This document shows, in pieces, positions 49,377 through 57,740 of a stretch of 64,000 nt of DNA. The notes below the pieces were generated by a model. That model ran no database searches, was not told where the DNA came from, and was given only the letters and a program-made list of their open reading frames with translations. The DNA comes from Bacteroidota bacterium (GTDB lineage: Bacteria > Bacteroidota > Bacteroidia > Bacteroidales > WCHB1-69): NCBI GenBank assembly GCA_023413895.1, contig JAEZOU010000003.1, positions 1 through 64,000 on the forward strand, read 5' to 3'. The position numbers and the translations under genes are program-made. Position 1 is the stretch's first letter. Each line of letters begins with the position of its first letter.

Positions 49377-50888
49377 ATGGCAAACGACGAACTATTCAAA
49401 CAGATTATTGCTTTTGCAAAAGAATATGGATTCATATTTCCTTCTAGCGAGATTTATGATGGGCTCAGCGCAGTTTATGACTATGCGCAATTAGGTGTAG
49501 AATTAAAGAATAACATCAAAAAATATTGGTGGAAATCGATGGTACAATACCACGAAAATATTGTGGGAATTGATAGTGCGATTTTCATGCACCCAACAGT
49601 ATGGAAAGCTTCGGGACACGTTGATGCATTCAACGATCCACTCATCGACAACAAAGACTCAAAAAAGCGCTATCGTGCTGATGTATTGATTGAAGATCAC
49701 ATTCAAAAATATGAAGAAAAAATCACGAAAGAGGTAGAAAAAGCAAAGAAAAAATTTGAGAACTTTGACGAAGAACTATTCCGCCAAACCAATCCTAACG
49801 TATTGCGTAACAAACAAAAAATTGATGAGATTACTGAAAAATTCACCGACTTAATGAGCCGCAACGACTTAGTAGGATTGAAACAATTGATAGAAGATTT
49901 AGGCATCGTTTGTCCTATTTCTGGTAGCAAAAACTGGACTGACGTTCGTCAATTCAACCTAATGTTTGCAACCCAAATGGGTTCGGTAGCAGAAGGAGCA
50001 GATACAATTTACATGCGTCCAGAAACAGCACAAGGAATCTTTGTAAACTTCCTCAATGTATATAAAACAGGAAGAATGAAAGTTCCTTTTGGCATTGCTC
50101 AAATTGGAAAAGCATTTAGAAATGAGATCGTTGCACGTCAATTCATTTTCCGTATGAGAGAATTTGAACAGATGGAAATGCAATTCTTTGTTCGCCCAGG
50201 AGAAGAACTCAAATGGTTCCAATATTGGAAAGAGGAGAGAATGAAATGGCACACTGCATTAGGAATTGCACCCGAAAAGTATAGATTCCACGACCACGAA
50301 AAGTTGGCTCACTACGCTAATGCAGCAACAGATATCGAGTTTGAATTTCCATTTGGCTTCAAAGAATTGGAAGGAATCCATTCCCGTACCGACTTCGACC
50401 TTAGCCAACACGAAAAGTTCTCTGGCAAAAAGTTGCGTTATTTCGATCCAGAAACCAACGAAAGCTACGTTCCATACGTAATTGAAACCTCTATCGGTGT
50501 TGATAGAATGTTCTTAGCCGTATTGAGCAATGCTTATACAGAAGAGACTCTTGCCGATGGTTCTACACGCGTAGTGCTTCGAATCCCAACCTTATTGGCA
50601 CCTTACAAAGTAGCTATTCTTCCATTAGTTAAAAAAGATGGACTTCCAGAAAAAGCACGCGAAATTATGGATATGTTGAAACCACATTATATGTGCCAAT
50701 ATGATGAAAAAGATGCTATCGGAAGACGCTACCGCCGCCAAGATGCTATCGGCACACCATATTGTATCACTGTCGATAACCAAACTATGGAAGATAACAC
50801 CGTTACTTTGCGCGATCGCGATACTATGCAACAACAACGTATTTCTATTAACGAAATCATCAGTACTTTAAATATCAGCAATTTATAA
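49377..50888 (+). CDS. glyS: Glycyl-tRNA synthetase, dimeric class II
   Basis: Charges tRNA-Gly. The 503-residue single-chain alpha2 type has the class II motifs, including Y-M-R-P-E-T-A-Q-G-I-F-V-N-F and the F-R-N-E-I region, R-T-D-F-D-L and a C-terminal anticodon domain with A-P-Y-K-V-A-I-L-P-L. A charged helical insertion lies at about 100-150. The frame opens at 49305 within porT, but the Met at 49377 is the first after the porT stop and gives the family N-terminus. Confidence 0.95.
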   Translation: MANDELFKQIIAFAKEYGFIFPSSEIYDGLSAVYDYAQLGVELKNNIKKYWWKSMVQYHENIVGIDSAIFMHPTVWKASGHVDAFNDPLIDNKDSKKRYRADVLIEDHIQKYEEKITKEVEKAKKKFENFDEELFRQTNPNVLRNKQKIDEITEKFTDLMSRNDLVGLKQLIEDLGIVCPISGSKNWTDVRQFNLMFATQMGSVAEGADTIYMRPETAQGIFVNFLNVYKTGRMKVPFGIAQIGKAFRNEIVARQFIFRMREFEQMEMQFFVRPGEELKWFQYWKEERMKWHTALGIAPEKYRFHDHEKLAHYANAATDIEFEFPFGFKELEGIHSRTDFDLSQHEKFSGKKLRYFDPETNESYVPYVIETSIGVDRMFLAVLSNAYTEETLADGSTRVVLRIPTLLAPYKVAILPLVKKDGLPEKAREIMDMLKPHYMCQYDEKDAIGRRYRRQDAIGTPYCITVDNQTMEDNTVTLRDRDTMQQQRISINEIISTLNISNL

Positions 50889-50892
50889 AACC

Positions 50893-51969
50893 ATGAGGTT
50901 ATTTCATATTTTCATTTTTCTCATCTTCTCTTTCTCTATTTTTGCCCAAAACGAACCCGTAAACAGAATGGATAGTCAAGGGCGAAAACAAGGGTTATGG
51001 AAAAAAGTAGATGACCAAGGGAAATTGGTTTATGAAGGTCGTTTTGTCAACAATGTTCCCACAGGTGAATTTCGTTACTACCACGAAACTGGTGAACTCA
51101 AAAGTATCTCCAACTTCTTGAACGGTGTACACAAGGTTAAAACCACTATGTTTCACCCAAATGGAAAATCTGCTTCTGAAGGTATCTTCGTAGACCAAAT
51201 CAAAGATGGAGAATGGAAATACTGGGATACTGATGGTACGCTAATTGCTGTTGAAAATTATAAATTAGGTATTAAAGAGGGGTTGTGGGCAACCTACTCC
51301 GCAGGTACAGGAACGCTTCTGCAAGAAGAACACTTTCTCGACGGAAAACTTCATGGAGTTTGCAAGTCTTACTTCACCGACGGCAACCCCTCCAACTTGA
51401 TTACCTACGTAAATGGAAAACGCAACGGATTATCAGAAAGTTACTTAACAGATAAAAAAGTAGCAACACACGGACATTATCACAACAATAGAAAAACTGG
51501 TATTTGGGAATACTATTCACAAAACGGACATCTTCGCAAAACTATCGAATATCAAAACGATAGAGCAATAAAAATCTACCTTCATTTTGCAAGAAAAGTT
51601 CAAGGTAACACTATATATCCAACCAAAGAGAGCAGTTTAAAACTGAATCAAGACAGCATTGCTTTCTTCATTTTCGCTGACAACACAATGAAGGTTGTCA
51701 GTAAAAACGGGAAAGAGATTACCATTGGAGATGACATGCTCACAATCAGACAATGGGCCGACATTATGGTATTTACCCCTGTGTCACCACATCTTTATGC
51801 AGCAAATGAAGCCATTAAAGGGTACCAGATTTTAGACGATGAAATTATTGAGGTAGAGGTTACTCCTGCTTACAACTTTGAGTACCAAGAAAACGAAGCA
51901 CAAGGAGAGGAAGCCAAGGCAATTATGTCTCTATTTAACACCGACCCTATTGAATTTGAAAGTGAATAA
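50893..51969 (+). CDS. Exported YwqK/MORN-repeat protein
   Basis: A 358-residue protein with a signal peptide ending I-F-A-Q. Residues about 30-225 contain eight or so repeats of the form G-(x)-W-x-Y-(x)-x-G-x-L, for example G-L-W-K-K-V-D, G-E-F-R-Y-Y-H-E-T-G-E-L, G-E-W-K-Y-W-D-T-D-G and G-I-W-E-Y-Y-S-Q-N-G. Such repeats occur in YwqK-type proteins named antitoxins, but here it is exported and no toxin is next to it. The C-terminal 130 residues are unlike the repeats and end acidic. It starts 4 bases after glyS. Confidence 0.82.
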   Translation: MRLFHIFIFLIFSFSIFAQNEPVNRMDSQGRKQGLWKKVDDQGKLVYEGRFVNNVPTGEFRYYHETGELKSISNFLNGVHKVKTTMFHPNGKSASEGIFVDQIKDGEWKYWDTDGTLIAVENYKLGIKEGLWATYSAGTGTLLQEEHFLDGKLHGVCKSYFTDGNPSNLITYVNGKRNGLSESYLTDKKVATHGHYHNNRKTGIWEYYSQNGHLRKTIEYQNDRAIKIYLHFARKVQGNTIYPTKESSLKLNQDSIAFFIFADNTMKVVSKNGKEITIGDDMLTIRQWADIMVFTPVSPHLYAANEAIKGYQILDDEIIEVEVTPAYNFEYQENEAQGEEAKAIMSLFNTDPIEFESE

Positions 51970-52009
51970 ACAAAATATGAGTTTAGCATCGTAATATTGA
52001 AATAATATA

Positions 52010-52017
52010 TATATTTG
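52010..52017 (+). promoter_or_regulatory. -7 box of the bamD-rpoZ-coaBC unit
   Basis: TATATTTG ends only 5 bases before the bamD ATG at 52023, so the mRNA start would coincide with or nearly touch the start codon. Confidence 0.6.
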
Positions 52018-52022
52018 CAGCG

Positions 52023-52952
52023 ATGAAAAAAATTGCAAAAAAAGCACATAACAAATTGTATATCTTGATATTATCATTTTTGGTAATATCAAGTTCTGCG
52101 CTTTTTGGCAATAATTTCCAACCTAATTTTGAGAATTTTCTTTTCACCTCTTACCACGCAGACGATACAATTCCATCAACTCCTGCTCCCAAAAAGAAAA
52201 GAGGTAGTCGTAAAATTGTTTCATACGCCACTTTCGAAGAGAATTTTCATCGTGCAGTGAATTTCTATAACAAAGGGTCCTGGCTAACCGCTGCAAAAAT
52301 ATTTGAAGAATTGTACCCACTTTCATTCGGTACAAAATATGGAGATTCTATTCTTTATATGTTTGCTGATTGTTATATGCAAAATAACGATTTCCAATTA
52401 GCAGCTTTTCACTTTAAAGATTATGCAAAAAGATATCCAGGTACAGAACGCACACAAACAGCACTTTTTAATTGTGTGAAATCAATATATGCAGTTTGCC
52501 CTGACTATAATGTTGACCAATCTGAAACCCTTTTGGCCATTGACGAAATCAACAACTTCATCAATCAATATCCTCAAAGCAAACATGTTGAGGAATGCAA
52601 TCAGATGTTAGATGTACTTCGTGAAACATTAGCTAAAAAAGATTATGAAATTTTTAGACTATACTATAACACTGAACATTACGAAGCCGCACAAATTGCA
52701 TGCAAGAACTTTCTAAAAAGTCACTCCTACTCAAAACATGCTGAAGATGCGATGTTTTTGTTAGTTAAGAATAATTATGAATACGCATCAAAGAGTATAG
52801 AAACAAAACAGTTAGAACGATATAGAGCTTGCACCGATGCGTTTGATGCTTTCTTTGCCCAATATCCAGAATCCGCATATTTAAAAGAGGCGGAACTGAT
52901 GGCAAGAATGGCTGCTAAACAGATAGAAAAATTAAAGTTAAAACAAGAATAA
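52023..52952 (+). CDS. bamD: BamD-like outer-membrane assembly protein without lipobox
   Basis: A 309-residue TPR protein of the BamD/ComL type, which helps insert outer-membrane barrels with BamA. Repeats include F-E-E-L-Y-P, Y-M-F-A-D-C-Y-M-Q-N-N-D-F-Q-L-A-A-F-H-F-K-D-Y and Y-P-G-T-E-R-T. Position fits: rpoZ, coaBC, a DUF4835 gene and recN follow. The signal peptide (about 14-32) lacks the lipobox Cys expected in BamD; the first Cys is far inside. A basic stretch (P-K-K-K-R-G-S-R-K) precedes the TPR part. Confidence 0.85.
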   Translation: MKKIAKKAHNKLYILILSFLVISSSALFGNNFQPNFENFLFTSYHADDTIPSTPAPKKKRGSRKIVSYATFEENFHRAVNFYNKGSWLTAAKIFEELYPLSFGTKYGDSILYMFADCYMQNNDFQLAAFHFKDYAKRYPGTERTQTALFNCVKSIYAVCPDYNVDQSETLLAIDEINNFINQYPQSKHVEECNQMLDVLRETLAKKDYEIFRLYYNTEHYEAAQIACKNFLKSHSYSKHAEDAMFLLVKNNYEYASKSIETKQLERYRACTDAFDAFFAQYPESAYLKEAELMARMAAKQIEKLKLKQE

Positions 52953-52967
52953 TTACAATACAAATTA

Positions 52968-53306
52968 ATGAAAACAACTGATTACACAAAATCAAAAATC
53001 GATCCATTTGCAACCACTCGTGATTTGCGCAAATTTGACGTTGAAACCGACAATATCTACGAAACTGTTGCCATTCTTTCCAAAAGAGCCAATCAAATTG
53101 CCGTAGAATTTAAAGAGGAATTCCACGAAAGAGCTTCTGAAATTATCTCTAATTCTAACTCTATGGATGAAGTTTTTGAAAATAGAGAACAGATTGAATT
53201 AGCAAGATATTTCGAACAACTTCCTAAGCCATCCATCTTGGCCATTCACGAATTTGAAAATGGAGAGATTGCTTACCGTAACCCACACGAGGAAGCGAAA
53301 AAATAA
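52968..53306 (+). CDS. rpoZ: RNA polymerase omega subunit, Bacteroidota type
   Basis: A 112-residue protein from the omega family of Bacteroidota. I-Y-E-T-V-A-I-L-S-K-R-A-N-Q-I (about 29-43) is the core that contacts the beta-prime C-terminus. Acidic and polar C-terminal tail. It lies between bamD (15-base gap) and coaBC (9-base gap), its usual place in the phylum. Confidence 0.9.
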   Translation: MKTTDYTKSKIDPFATTRDLRKFDVETDNIYETVAILSKRANQIAVEFKEEFHERASEIISNSNSMDEVFENREQIELARYFEQLPKPSILAIHEFENGEIAYRNPHEEAKK

Positions 53307-53315
53307 GAGATTAAT

Positions 53316-54530
53316 ATGAATTCTGTCCCACGCAAAAATATCGTCATTGGGATAACCGGAGGAATAGCTGCTTACAAGTCGCTATTCCTTATCCGTTTGT
53401 TTAAAGCACATAATTACAACGTTAAGGTTATAACAACTCAGAGTGCTTTACAGTTTGTAACTCCCTTAACCATAGAAACCTTATCACAGAACAAACTCTA
53501 TTGCAATCTTTTTGAAGAACACGAGGTTGACGTTGAGCACATCTCGCTAGCCGACTGGGCTGACGCAGCTGTTGTTGCGCCAGCAACTGCCAATATCATT
53601 GGGAAATTGGCTAATGGAATTGCCGACGATGCACTCTCCACATTCCTTCTTGCTTTTGATAAAAAGTTGTTTGTAGCACCTGCGATGAACCACAAGATGT
53701 ATGCACATCCCGCTGTTCGCAAAAACTTGCAAATATTACAAGGACGTAACACTCAAATTATTGAGGCACAAAAAGGATTTTTAGCTTGCGGATGCGAAGG
53801 CACAGGTAGAATGGAGGAACCAGAACAAATCTTCAACATCATTCATCGTACACTCACCCAAAAACAGATTTGGGAAGGCGTAAATGTAATGGTTTCTGCA
53901 GGACCAACTTACGAACCTATTGATCCCGTACGTTTTATCGGAAATCACTCATCAGGATTAATGGGATTTGCTCTAGCACAAACATTAGCGGAACAAGGAG
54001 CAAAAGTAACCTTAGTAACAGGACCAACTCAATTGGCTACACCAACCCCATCTATTCATCGCATTGATGTAAAAACAGCTGCCGAAATGTTCGATGCCTG
54101 TACACAAAACGCTATCAACAAACAACTTGTAATTATGGCTGCCGCTGTTGCAGATTATACACCAACAACAATAGCTCCCGAAAAAATTAAGAAAACTGAA
54201 GAAAATTGGAGCATTGCTGTAACCAAAACCAAAGATATCCTATTTCACCTTGGTCAAAATAAACCACAAGGACAATGCTTAGTAGGTTTTGCTTTAGAAA
54301 CAGAAAACGAGTTGGAAAATGCTCAAAAAAAACTGCAAAATAAAAATGCCGATTTTATCGTTCTAAACTCAATGAAAGATAGCGGTGCAGGGTTCAATAC
54401 ACCTACTAATCTTGTAACCATTCTATCGCCCAATGGTATCGTGATGAATGGTGAATTAAAAAGTAAAAAAGAGGTTGCTGCCGACATCGTGCAAACTATC
54501 TATCAGCACTTTTTTAAATCCAATAAATAG
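53316..54530 (+). CDS. coaBC: Phosphopantothenoylcysteine decarboxylase / PPC synthetase
   Basis: Two consecutive coenzyme A steps. CoaC domain (about 1-185): G-I-T-G-G-I-A-A-Y-K for FMN, catalytic His in the V-E-H-I-S-L-A-D-W-A segment, P-A-M-N, and the flexible loop Cys in A-C-G-C-E-G-T-G-R. CoaB domain (about 190-400): S-A-G-P-T-Y-E-P-I-D-P-V-R, N-H-S-S-G-L-M-G and A-A-V-A-D. Complete, 404 residues. Confidence 0.96.
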   Translation: MNSVPRKNIVIGITGGIAAYKSLFLIRLFKAHNYNVKVITTQSALQFVTPLTIETLSQNKLYCNLFEEHEVDVEHISLADWADAAVVAPATANIIGKLANGIADDALSTFLLAFDKKLFVAPAMNHKMYAHPAVRKNLQILQGRNTQIIEAQKGFLACGCEGTGRMEEPEQIFNIIHRTLTQKQIWEGVNVMVSAGPTYEPIDPVRFIGNHSSGLMGFALAQTLAEQGAKVTLVTGPTQLATPTPSIHRIDVKTAAEMFDACTQNAINKQLVIMAAAVADYTPTTIAPEKIKKTEENWSIAVTKTKDILFHLGQNKPQGQCLVGFALETENELENAQKKLQNKNADFIVLNSMKDSGAGFNTPTNLVTILSPNGIVMNGELKSKKEVAADIVQTIYQHFFKSNK

Positions 54531-54539
54531 CCCTAAATT

Positions 54540-55439
54540 ATGAAAAAACTTGTTGTACTTCTCTTATTTTTAATCATTTCATTAGGAATTTCAGCGCAAG
54601 ATTTCCAGTGTCAACTCAGTATCAACTCTCAACAAATTTCTGGCAGTAACAGAGAAAAATTCAACTCATTACAACAAGAATTAATCAAATTTATTAATGA
54701 AAGAAAATGGTGCCAATACAATCTAAAAATCAATGAACGAATTAATTGCGGCATTATGATTAATTTGGAAAGCCAAGCAGGAGATGTTCTAACGGGTTCT
54801 ATGACAATTCAACTACAACGTCCTGTATATAAAACCAATTACAAAACAGATATTCTAAACTTTCAAGACAAATCGGTTGAATTCACATACACCGAAGGTA
54901 TGCCGCTAGAATATGCTGATAATGCAAACCTTAATCAACTTACTTCGTTAATTGCTTTCTATTTGAATCTATTTTTAGGTATGGAATTTGACACCTTCTC
55001 TATGAATGGGGGAAGCCCTTATTTTGATAAATGTCAAAACATAATCAATCTCTGCCAAACAGATAAAGAACCAGGATGGAAATCTTATGAATCTGGACAA
55101 GCCAATCGATATTGGATTTTGGAAAACCTCAACAACCCCTCCTACTCAGAATTTCACGAATTTCTATATAACTATCATCGTTTAGGTTTGGATGTTATGG
55201 CAGATTCTCCTGATGCGGGCAGAGCTGTAATTGCCGAAAGCTTACGCTTATTGCAAAACATTAACTCCCAACGTTCAGGGCTTTATCTAATGCAAATTAT
55301 TATTCAGAGCAAATCAACAGAGATTATCAATATTTTCAAAAATGGAACCCAAGGCGAAAAAACCCAAGTGGCTGCCATCATGAAATTACTAGACCCAGCA
55401 AACGCATCCAAGTACGACGTTCTCACCCAAAGCAAATAA
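54540..55439 (+). CDS. porD: DUF4835 family protein (PorD of the type IX system)
   Basis: A 299-residue exported protein; signal peptide ending I-S-A-Q followed by F-Q-C. I-N-E-R-K-W and I-N-C-G-I-M-I-N are family features, as are G-M-E-F-D-T-F-S and G-G-S-P-Y-F. As far as I recall, the family includes P. gingivalis PorD, linked to type IX secretion; the name is used with moderate confidence. Conserved position between coaBC and recN. Confidence 0.8.
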   Translation: MKKLVVLLLFLIISLGISAQDFQCQLSINSQQISGSNREKFNSLQQELIKFINERKWCQYNLKINERINCGIMINLESQAGDVLTGSMTIQLQRPVYKTNYKTDILNFQDKSVEFTYTEGMPLEYADNANLNQLTSLIAFYLNLFLGMEFDTFSMNGGSPYFDKCQNIINLCQTDKEPGWKSYESGQANRYWILENLNNPSYSEFHEFLYNYHRLGLDVMADSPDAGRAVIAESLRLLQNINSQRSGLYLMQIIIQSKSTEIINIFKNGTQGEKTQVAAIMKLLDPANASKYDVLTQSK

Positions 55440-55443
55440 CGTC

Positions 55444-57105
55444 ATGTTAATCTCACTACAAATAGAAAACTACGCCATTATCCGATCTTTAAAGATTGGG
55501 TTTAATGCTGGTTTTACGGCAATTACAGGTGAAACAGGTGCTGGAAAATCAATACTTCTCGGTGCATTATCTCTCCTTTTTGGAAATCGTGCTGACACCT
55601 CCGTACTTTTCGATAATAATAAAAAATGCGTTGTGGAGGGTGAATTTTCTATTGAACACTTGAATCTCAAAAACTTCTTTGAAATCAATGATTTGGATTA
55701 CCAAATACAAACAATAATTCGAAGAGAAATCTCCCCTTCAGGAAAATCTCGCGCCTTTATTAACGATACCCCTGTCAACTTAAACACACTAAAAGAGTTC
55801 ACAGTACATTTGGTCGATATTCATTCCCAACATAGCCATCTACTCCTTGGAGATGCTAATTTCAAAATGAAAATTGTTGATGAATATGCTCAAAATGGAA
55901 AACTTTTACAACTATACAAAAACAATCTCAAACAATACAACCATCTTGTAAATGAAATTGAAAAACTTAAAACAGAAGCCACTCAAGCAGAACGAGAGGA
56001 AGAGTTTCTCAATTTTCAACTAAACGAATTGCATCAAGCAAATTTACAAATTGATGAAGAGAAAAATCTTGAAAAAGAAATTGAGTTCCTAACTCATGCA
56101 GAAGAGATTAAAGGAAACCTTTTCCAAGCTTCTCAACTAATTGGAGAAAAAGAAGATAACGCATTACAGATAATTCATCAATGCAAGCAATGCTGTCGAA
56201 ACATTGAGCAATTCAACAATAACTTCGCCGAATTAGCACAACGATTAGAGACATTAGAAATTGAGCTCAAAGATATTGACTACGAGTTGAATCGACATAA
56301 TGAAGATATTGAATTCAACCCCAACGAATTAGAAAATAAAAAGGAGCGTTTGAGTATAATTTATGCTTTAGAAAAAAAACACAATACTAATAGTGTACAA
56401 GAGCTCTTTGAACGAGTAACAGAATTAGAAGGAAAGAGGAATAAAATCTCTGATTATCAGATAAATATAGACAATTTAGAGAAAGAAAAAATCCAACTCC
56501 AAAAGGAATTAGAAAAGGAGGGAGCAGAACTTTCTCTAAAAAGAAAACAATGCATTCCTGAAATAGAAAAAGCTCTTCAAGCCAAAATTGGTAATTTAGG
56601 AATGGAACACAATAGATTCCAAATTCAACTCACTACAGGAAACGAATTTCGCAAAGATGGAATCGACCACATTGAGCTTCTTTTCTCTGCGAATATAGGA
56701 GTTGCGCTTGCGCCCATTGAAAAAGCAGCTTCAGGAGGAGAGCTATCGCGTATTATGCTATCTATCAAAAGTTTAATGACTGAAAAATCACTTTTCCCTA
56801 CTATCATTTTTGATGAAATAGACACAGGAATCTCTGGAACAATGGCAGGAAAGGTTGCTACAGCAATGGACGAATTGTCAAAAAATCATCAACTGATTGT
56901 AATTACACACCTTCCACAAATTGCTGCAAAAGCTCAATATCAATACAAAGTTTACAAAGAAATCACTGATAATAAAACATATACAAATCTTAAAAGCCTC
57001 TCAAATGAAGAGCGAGAACATGAAATTGCCCTAATGATTGGCGGCGAAAAATTGGGCAATAACACACTTTTAGCGGCAAAAGAACTTTTAGCACAGAAAT
57101 TATGA
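55444..57105 (+). CDS. recN: DNA repair protein RecN
   Basis: A 553-residue SMC-like ATPase for double-strand break repair. Walker A G-E-T-G-A-G-K-S (about 29-36), a long coiled coil (about 150-375), then the signature S-G-G-E-L-S-R-I-M-L and Walker B T-I-I-F-D-E-I-D-T-G-I-S-G. Length is normal. Its end overlaps the next start by 4 bases (ATGA). Confidence 0.95.
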   Translation: MLISLQIENYAIIRSLKIGFNAGFTAITGETGAGKSILLGALSLLFGNRADTSVLFDNNKKCVVEGEFSIEHLNLKNFFEINDLDYQIQTIIRREISPSGKSRAFINDTPVNLNTLKEFTVHLVDIHSQHSHLLLGDANFKMKIVDEYAQNGKLLQLYKNNLKQYNHLVNEIEKLKTEATQAEREEEFLNFQLNELHQANLQIDEEKNLEKEIEFLTHAEEIKGNLFQASQLIGEKEDNALQIIHQCKQCCRNIEQFNNNFAELAQRLETLEIELKDIDYELNRHNEDIEFNPNELENKKERLSIIYALEKKHNTNSVQELFERVTELEGKRNKISDYQINIDNLEKEKIQLQKELEKEGAELSLKRKQCIPEIEKALQAKIGNLGMEHNRFQIQLTTGNEFRKDGIDHIELLFSANIGVALAPIEKAASGGELSRIMLSIKSLMTEKSLFPTIIFDEIDTGISGTMAGKVATAMDELSKNHQLIVITHLPQIAAKAQYQYKVYKEITDNKTYTNLKSLSNEEREHEIALMIGGEKLGNNTLLAAKELLAQKL

Positions 57106-57734
57106 AAAAACTAACCCACATATTTGTCATTTTATTAATCTTTGCATTCTCAATTCCCAATGCAAACGCACAAATGAAACGCGAACGCAATGTAAGCAAG
57201 TTTGTTTATATGACCTCCGTTGGCGCTTATACAGCATTTAACGATATTGTATGTGAAAATCGAACACTTGATGTAAAAACAGCAACCGTCTCTGTACAAC
57301 AATTTTTAGGTTACCAATTCAACAACCATTTCTACATGGGATTTGTTGCTGGAATTGATGTGTGGAAAAGAACTGCATTTATTCCTCTTTGCGGAAGTAT
57401 TAACGTAAACTTCATCAATAGAAAATGGACTCCAACTTGGTATGCACAAGCGGGATACGCTTTTAAATGGTATGTAGAAAGTGAACCTGAAATTCCAGAT
57501 TTAGTCATTCACGCAGCTACTCCTGGAGCATATTTAGAAACTGGATTAGGATTGACACTTAAAATCAATCAAAAGGCCTCTCTACTCTTCACTTTTAATT
57601 ATAAACTTCAACAATCTAAACTTTATTATAGTGTGAAAGTACCTGGCGAGGTTGACTATTCACACTACGCAACCAACAGAAGCCAAGATGCTCTGTACCA
57701 CTTTATTGGCGTAAAATTCTCCGTACTTTACTAA
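57102..57734 (+). CDS. Outer-membrane beta-barrel-like protein, unknown function
   Basis: A 210-residue exported protein with signal peptide ending A-N-A-Q. The body alternates aromatic and polar residues in strand-like segments (G-Y-Q-F-N-N-H-F-Y-M-G-F-V-A-G and Y-A-Q-A-G-Y-A-F-K-W) and ends F-S-V-L-Y, consistent with a small barrel. It overlaps recN by 4 bases, so it is translationally coupled to it, with ligA following after 6 bases. Confidence 0.78.
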   Translation: MKKLTHIFVILLIFAFSIPNANAQMKRERNVSKFVYMTSVGAYTAFNDIVCENRTLDVKTATVSVQQFLGYQFNNHFYMGFVAGIDVWKRTAFIPLCGSINVNFINRKWTPTWYAQAGYAFKWYVESEPEIPDLVIHAATPGAYLETGLGLTLKINQKASLLFTFNYKLQQSKLYYSVKVPGEVDYSHYATNRSQDALYHFIGVKFSVLY

Positions 57735-57740
57735 ACTACA

